Assembly: GCA_934725685.1 (NCBI GenBank)
Contig: CAKVBX010000002.1
Coordinates: 1 to 64,000 of the forward strand
Direction of reading: 5' to 3'
Length of the DNA: 64,000 nt
DNA from: an uncultured Bacilli bacterium
Lineage (GTDB): Bacteria > Bacillota_I > Bacilli_A > RFN20 > CAG-288
Positions within the stretch are counted from its first letter, which is position 1; each line of letters begins with the position of its first letter. The notes under the pieces are model-generated. The model was not told where the DNA came from and searched no databases. It saw only the letters and a list, made by a program, of their open reading frames with translations. Below, in pieces: positions 61,640 through 64,000 of this stretch. The translations under genes were made by a program, and so were the position numbers.

Positions 61640-62297
61640 GATTCTTTATGAAGACGATAGTCTTCTTGTGGTCTATAAAGAACGGGATGTGTTTTCCGTG
61701 ATGACCGAGGATGTGAAGACAAAGCATCATAATCTCTATTTCTATCTTCAGTGCTACGCAAGAAGAAAACAGGAGAAGGTCTTTCTTGTACACCGCTTGG
61801 ATTTTGAGACTAGCGGTGTGATGGTTTTTGCCAAGGAGAAAGAAACGTGCCATCTTCTGAGAGAGACATTTGAAAACAGAGAGGTGGAACGGCGCTATGA
61901 AGCGGTCGTAAAGGAGAGTCTTCCTTCCGATTTCCATCAAACCGTGACCCAGTACCTTAGGGAAGAAAAAAATACCTATCAGGTCTGCGAAGATCGGAAA
62001 AACGGAAAAGAAGCCGTCACGGAGATATCCTATGCCAATCCGATCCAGATTGGTACGGCTTTGGACATCCGGATTGAGACAGGAAGGAAAAATCAGATTC
62101 GCATGGCCTTACACTATCTTGGGCTCACTCTGATCGGGGATCGGCGTTACAGCAAGGATGAAGCCAAGCGGATGTATCTGAACGCCTATTCGCTTACCTT
62201 TCCGGAAAAACTCAATCTGAAAGAGCGCGTTTTCTCTGTCAGTCCTCTCTGGATCATCGCTCCTTCTTGTAAAGAGGATAAGAAACCGATAGAATAG
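61614..62297 (+). CDS. RluA-family pseudouridine synthase
   Basis: 227 residues without an S4 domain. The catalytic aspartate is in FLVHRLDFETSGVMVFAK, and TGRKNQIRMALHYLG is the RluA motif with K replacing the usual H/T. Short single-domain members modify tRNA or rRNA uridines. It lies at the end of the pho operon, overlapping phoR, with no functional link evident. Start at 61614 or 61620. Confidence 0.87.
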   Translation: MIMKKAPYRILYEDDSLLVVYKERDVFSVMTEDVKTKHHNLYFYLQCYARRKQEKVFLVHRLDFETSGVMVFAKEKETCHLLRETFENREVERRYEAVVKESLPSDFHQTVTQYLREEKNTYQVCEDRKNGKEAVTEISYANPIQIGTALDIRIETGRKNQIRMALHYLGLTLIGDRRYSKDEAKRMYLNAYSLTFPEKLNLKERVFSVSPLWIIAPSCKEDKKPIE

Positions 62298-62302
62298 GAC
62301 CC

Positions 62303-62905
62303 ATGCGAAAACATTCCACAATTCACAGGCTTGCTCTCATCAGTGTCTTCGCCGCACTTTATGTGATTCTCTGTCTTCTCGACATCAATATCGGAAGAAT
62401 CAAGTTCACCCTTGCGGCGACGGTCGTCTATTTTGCCGCCTTCTGCCTTCCGACAGGGGATTGTTTTCTGTTGGTCCTCCTCGGGGTGTTCGTTGACCAG
62501 CTCATCTACGGACTCAGCCCGACCACCCTCATCTGGATGTTCCCTCCTTTTATCAGACCGCTCCTCATCTCTCCGCTCCGTGCACTCTTTGCAAGAAACG
62601 GAGAAGTTCTCGACGAAAAGAAGATGCTTTCCGTTTTCTTGGTTCTCATCTCATCACTCCTGACCACGTTTTCTAATACCGGTGCATTAATTCTTGATTC
62701 TCTGATTATCGGTTATCCGTATCAGGCAATCCTCTATGATGTCCTAATTCAGGCCCTCATCACTATGGTGACCGGCGGTGTCGAGATTGTCCTTCTCTTT
62801 CCGCTCTTCCGTGCACTGAGGAAAGCTGGATTCATCGAAGACGGAAACCAGCTGAGAAAAAAGATGTTCGAACGTACTCTGAAAGAGTCAGAGAAAGCGA
62901 AATGA
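62303..62905 (+). CDS. ECF transporter S component (vitamin-binding)
   Basis: 200 residues with about five or six hydrophobic helices. IHRLALISVFAALYVILCLL opens like many S components, followed by IKFTLAATVVYFAAFCLPTGDCFLLVLLGVFVDQLIYG and a long loop before FPPFIRPLLISPLRALFA, much as in folate-type (FolT-like) proteins. The vitamin cannot be named with confidence, and no ATPase or EcfT gene is in the window. It starts 5 bases after the pseudouridine synthase gene. Confidence 0.8.
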   Translation: MRKHSTIHRLALISVFAALYVILCLLDINIGRIKFTLAATVVYFAAFCLPTGDCFLLVLLGVFVDQLIYGLSPTTLIWMFPPFIRPLLISPLRALFARNGEVLDEKKMLSVFLVLISSLLTTFSNTGALILDSLIIGYPYQAILYDVLIQALITMVTGGVEIVLLFPLFRALRKAGFIEDGNQLRKKMFERTLKESEKAK

Positions 62906-62930
62906 TTCTTTTCTGCTTATTCTGACAGAT

Positions 62931-62958
62931 AAAAACACCTGGTAATCCAGGTGTTTTT
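62931..62958 (+). terminator. Terminator at the end of the pho operon
   Basis: AAAAACACCTGG, loop TAAT and CCAGGTGTTTTT. Confidence 0.9.
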
Positions 62959-62964
62959 ATCATG

Positions 62965-62994
62965 AAAAAAGACACTGCTCCGAAGAGCAGTGTC
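62965..62994 (-). terminator. Terminator after the glutamate synthase gene
   Basis: On the minus strand GACACTGCTC, loop TTCG and GAGCAGTGTC, followed by TTTTTTC. Confidence 0.92.
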
Positions 62995-63013
62995 CATTGT
63001 GTCTGAAAAAAGT

Positions 63014-64000
63014 TTACTTCTTCTGGATGTATTCGTCGATGGCCTTAGCGGCTTTGCGGCCAGCACCCATGGCAAGGATGACGGTGGCAGCACCGGTGAC
63101 GGCATCGCCGCCCGCGAAGACACCATCTTTTGTGGTCTCGTTGTTCTCTTCGTTGACGATGAGGCAACCATGCTTGTTGGTCTCAATGCCGGGAGTCGTG
63201 TGCTTGATGAGCGGGTTCGGCGTCGTTCCGATAGCGATGATGACACAGTCGCACGGAATGGTGTAGATGGCTTCCGGATCCTCTTCGAGAGTGACAGGGA
63301 CAGGTCTTCTTCTGCCAGAGGCGTCGGGTTCACCAAGTTTCTGCTTCTGAACCTTGATGCCGATGACACTTCCATAGTTAGGATTGAAATCGGCAGCTCT
63401 CGGAGACGGAGAACCGGTACGATCTTCCAAAATTTCAATCGGATTTCTAAGAAGGTCGAAAATGACGCCTTCTTCCTCGGCGTGTTCGACTTCTTCCTTA
63501 CGGGCAGGGAGCTCTTCCTTACTTCTTCTGTAGACGCAGGTGACGTGTTCGGCACCGAGTCTGAGAGGAGTTCTAAGAGCATCCATGGCGACGTTTCCGC
63601 CACCGACGACGACAACATTGTGGGCATGCTGAATCGGAGTCTTGGAAGTATCGAGATAAGCCTTCATCAGGTTGACTCTGGTGAGGAATTCATTGGCGGA
63701 ATAGACGCCCTTGGCATTTTCGCCAGGGATTCCAAGGAATCTCGGAAGACCGGCACCCGTGCCGACGAAGCAGGCTTCAAAGCCATACTGTTCCATGAGT
63801 TCATCGATGGACATGACTCTGCCGATGACCATATCAGTAAGAATCTTGACGCCCATTCTCTTGAGGCCTTCGATTTCGTTCTGGACTATGGCCTTCGGAA
63901 GTCTAAACTCCGGAATACCATACATCAAGACGCCACCGGCGACATGGAGGGCTTCAAACATGGTGACTTCATAACCGGCTTTGGCAAGGTCGTAAGCGCA
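63014..64000 (-). CDS. gltA: NADPH-dependent glutamate synthase small-subunit type oxidoreductase (partial)
   Basis: 328 residues to the window edge; the N-terminus is cut off and the frame is open at 64000 (CAYDLAKAGYEVTMFEALHVAGG, part of the FAD motif). Further blocks are MYGIPEFRLPK, VGTGAGLPRFLGIPGE, the NAD(P)H Rossmann motif VVVVGGGNVAMDALRTPLRLG, VYRRSKEELPAR and GVFAGGDAVTGAATVILAMGAGRKAAKAID. This matches the GltD/GltA family; in anaerobes a single protein is often paired with a ferredoxin-NAD(P) reductase subunit. The partner, if any, would lie to the right. Confidence 0.92.
   Translation of the reverse strand, partial: CAYDLAKAGYEVTMFEALHVAGGVLMYGIPEFRLPKAIVQNEIEGLKRMGVKILTDMVIGRVMSIDELMEQYGFEACFVGTGAGLPRFLGIPGENAKGVYSANEFLTRVNLMKAYLDTSKTPIQHAHNVVVVGGGNVAMDALRTPLRLGAEHVTCVYRRSKEELPARKEEVEHAEEEGVIFDLLRNPIEILEDRTGSPSPRAADFNPNYGSVIGIKVQKQKLGEPDASGRRRPVPVTLEEDPEAIYTIPCDCVIIAIGTTPNPLIKHTTPGIETNKHGCLIVNEENNETTKDGVFAGGDAVTGAATVILAMGAGRKAAKAIDEYIQKK

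Overview
The window looks like a chromosomal segment of an anaerobic, low-to-medium G+C Bacillota (Firmicutes) bacterium, possibly related to Erysipelotrichia or a neighbouring Bacilli lineage. The lineage is inferred from gene content, not from a phylogeny. Supporting signs are MutS2 and RNase HIII, a DeoR-type regulator, a Gram-positive style pst-phoU-phoP-phoR operon, many single-gene lipoproteins with T/P/E-rich linkers, Rho-independent terminators after most operons, and oxygen-sensitive 2-hydroxyacyl-CoA dehydratase machinery. TGA is used as a stop codon, so this is not a recoded Mycoplasma.

Layout from left to right. 1-7001: a DeoR regulator, a UBA/TS-N-like small protein, an ABC-F ATPase and a two-gene lipoprotein operon. 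7243-14136: a C69 dipeptidase, then a six-gene unit (CooC-like ATPase, two 2-hydroxyacyl-CoA dehydratase-type subunits, their activase, a small membrane protein, and a stand-alone homologue of the middle domain of acetyl-CoA synthase). 14221-16720: a membrane protein and an alkaline-phosphatase-fold hydrolase. 16963-24919: four large lipoproteins, one with leucine-rich repeats. 25169-35481: a YhhN-like membrane protein, tRNA-Leu, a metallopeptidase, a TrmH methyltransferase, a hydrolase, ileS-lspA-rluD, a lipoprotein and a SIMPL protein. 35540-37120: decaying sequence with an esterase pseudogene and a lipoprotein-like gene that has lost its lipobox cysteine. 37159-44596: rnhC, an IS1634-like element, mutS2 and uvrC. 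44607-53059: membrane proteins, tRNA-Pro, a sugar nucleotidyltransferase, galE, a MATE exporter, alaS and ruvX. 53095-62905: an inositol-phosphatase-like gene, a DUF438-like protein, the complete phosphate operon, an RluA-type synthase and an ECF S component. The right edge cuts a glutamate synthase small-subunit type gene.

The most notable items are these. (1) The CooC/dehydratase/activase/ACS-domain locus at 8889-14136 looks like a metallo-redox system with no obvious named counterpart. (2) PstS (54630-55622) reads as a circular permutation of the usual phosphate-binding protein: the half that is normally C-terminal comes first. (3) The IS1634-like element is flanked by a perfect 146-bp direct repeat that carries the promoters and starts of both neighbouring genes, so both genes survive intact. 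(4) At least six genes have a -10 box 4-9 bases before the ATG and so may be transcribed as leaderless mRNAs. (5) Three lipoprotein units share an AAAGCGCTT-type palindrome upstream.
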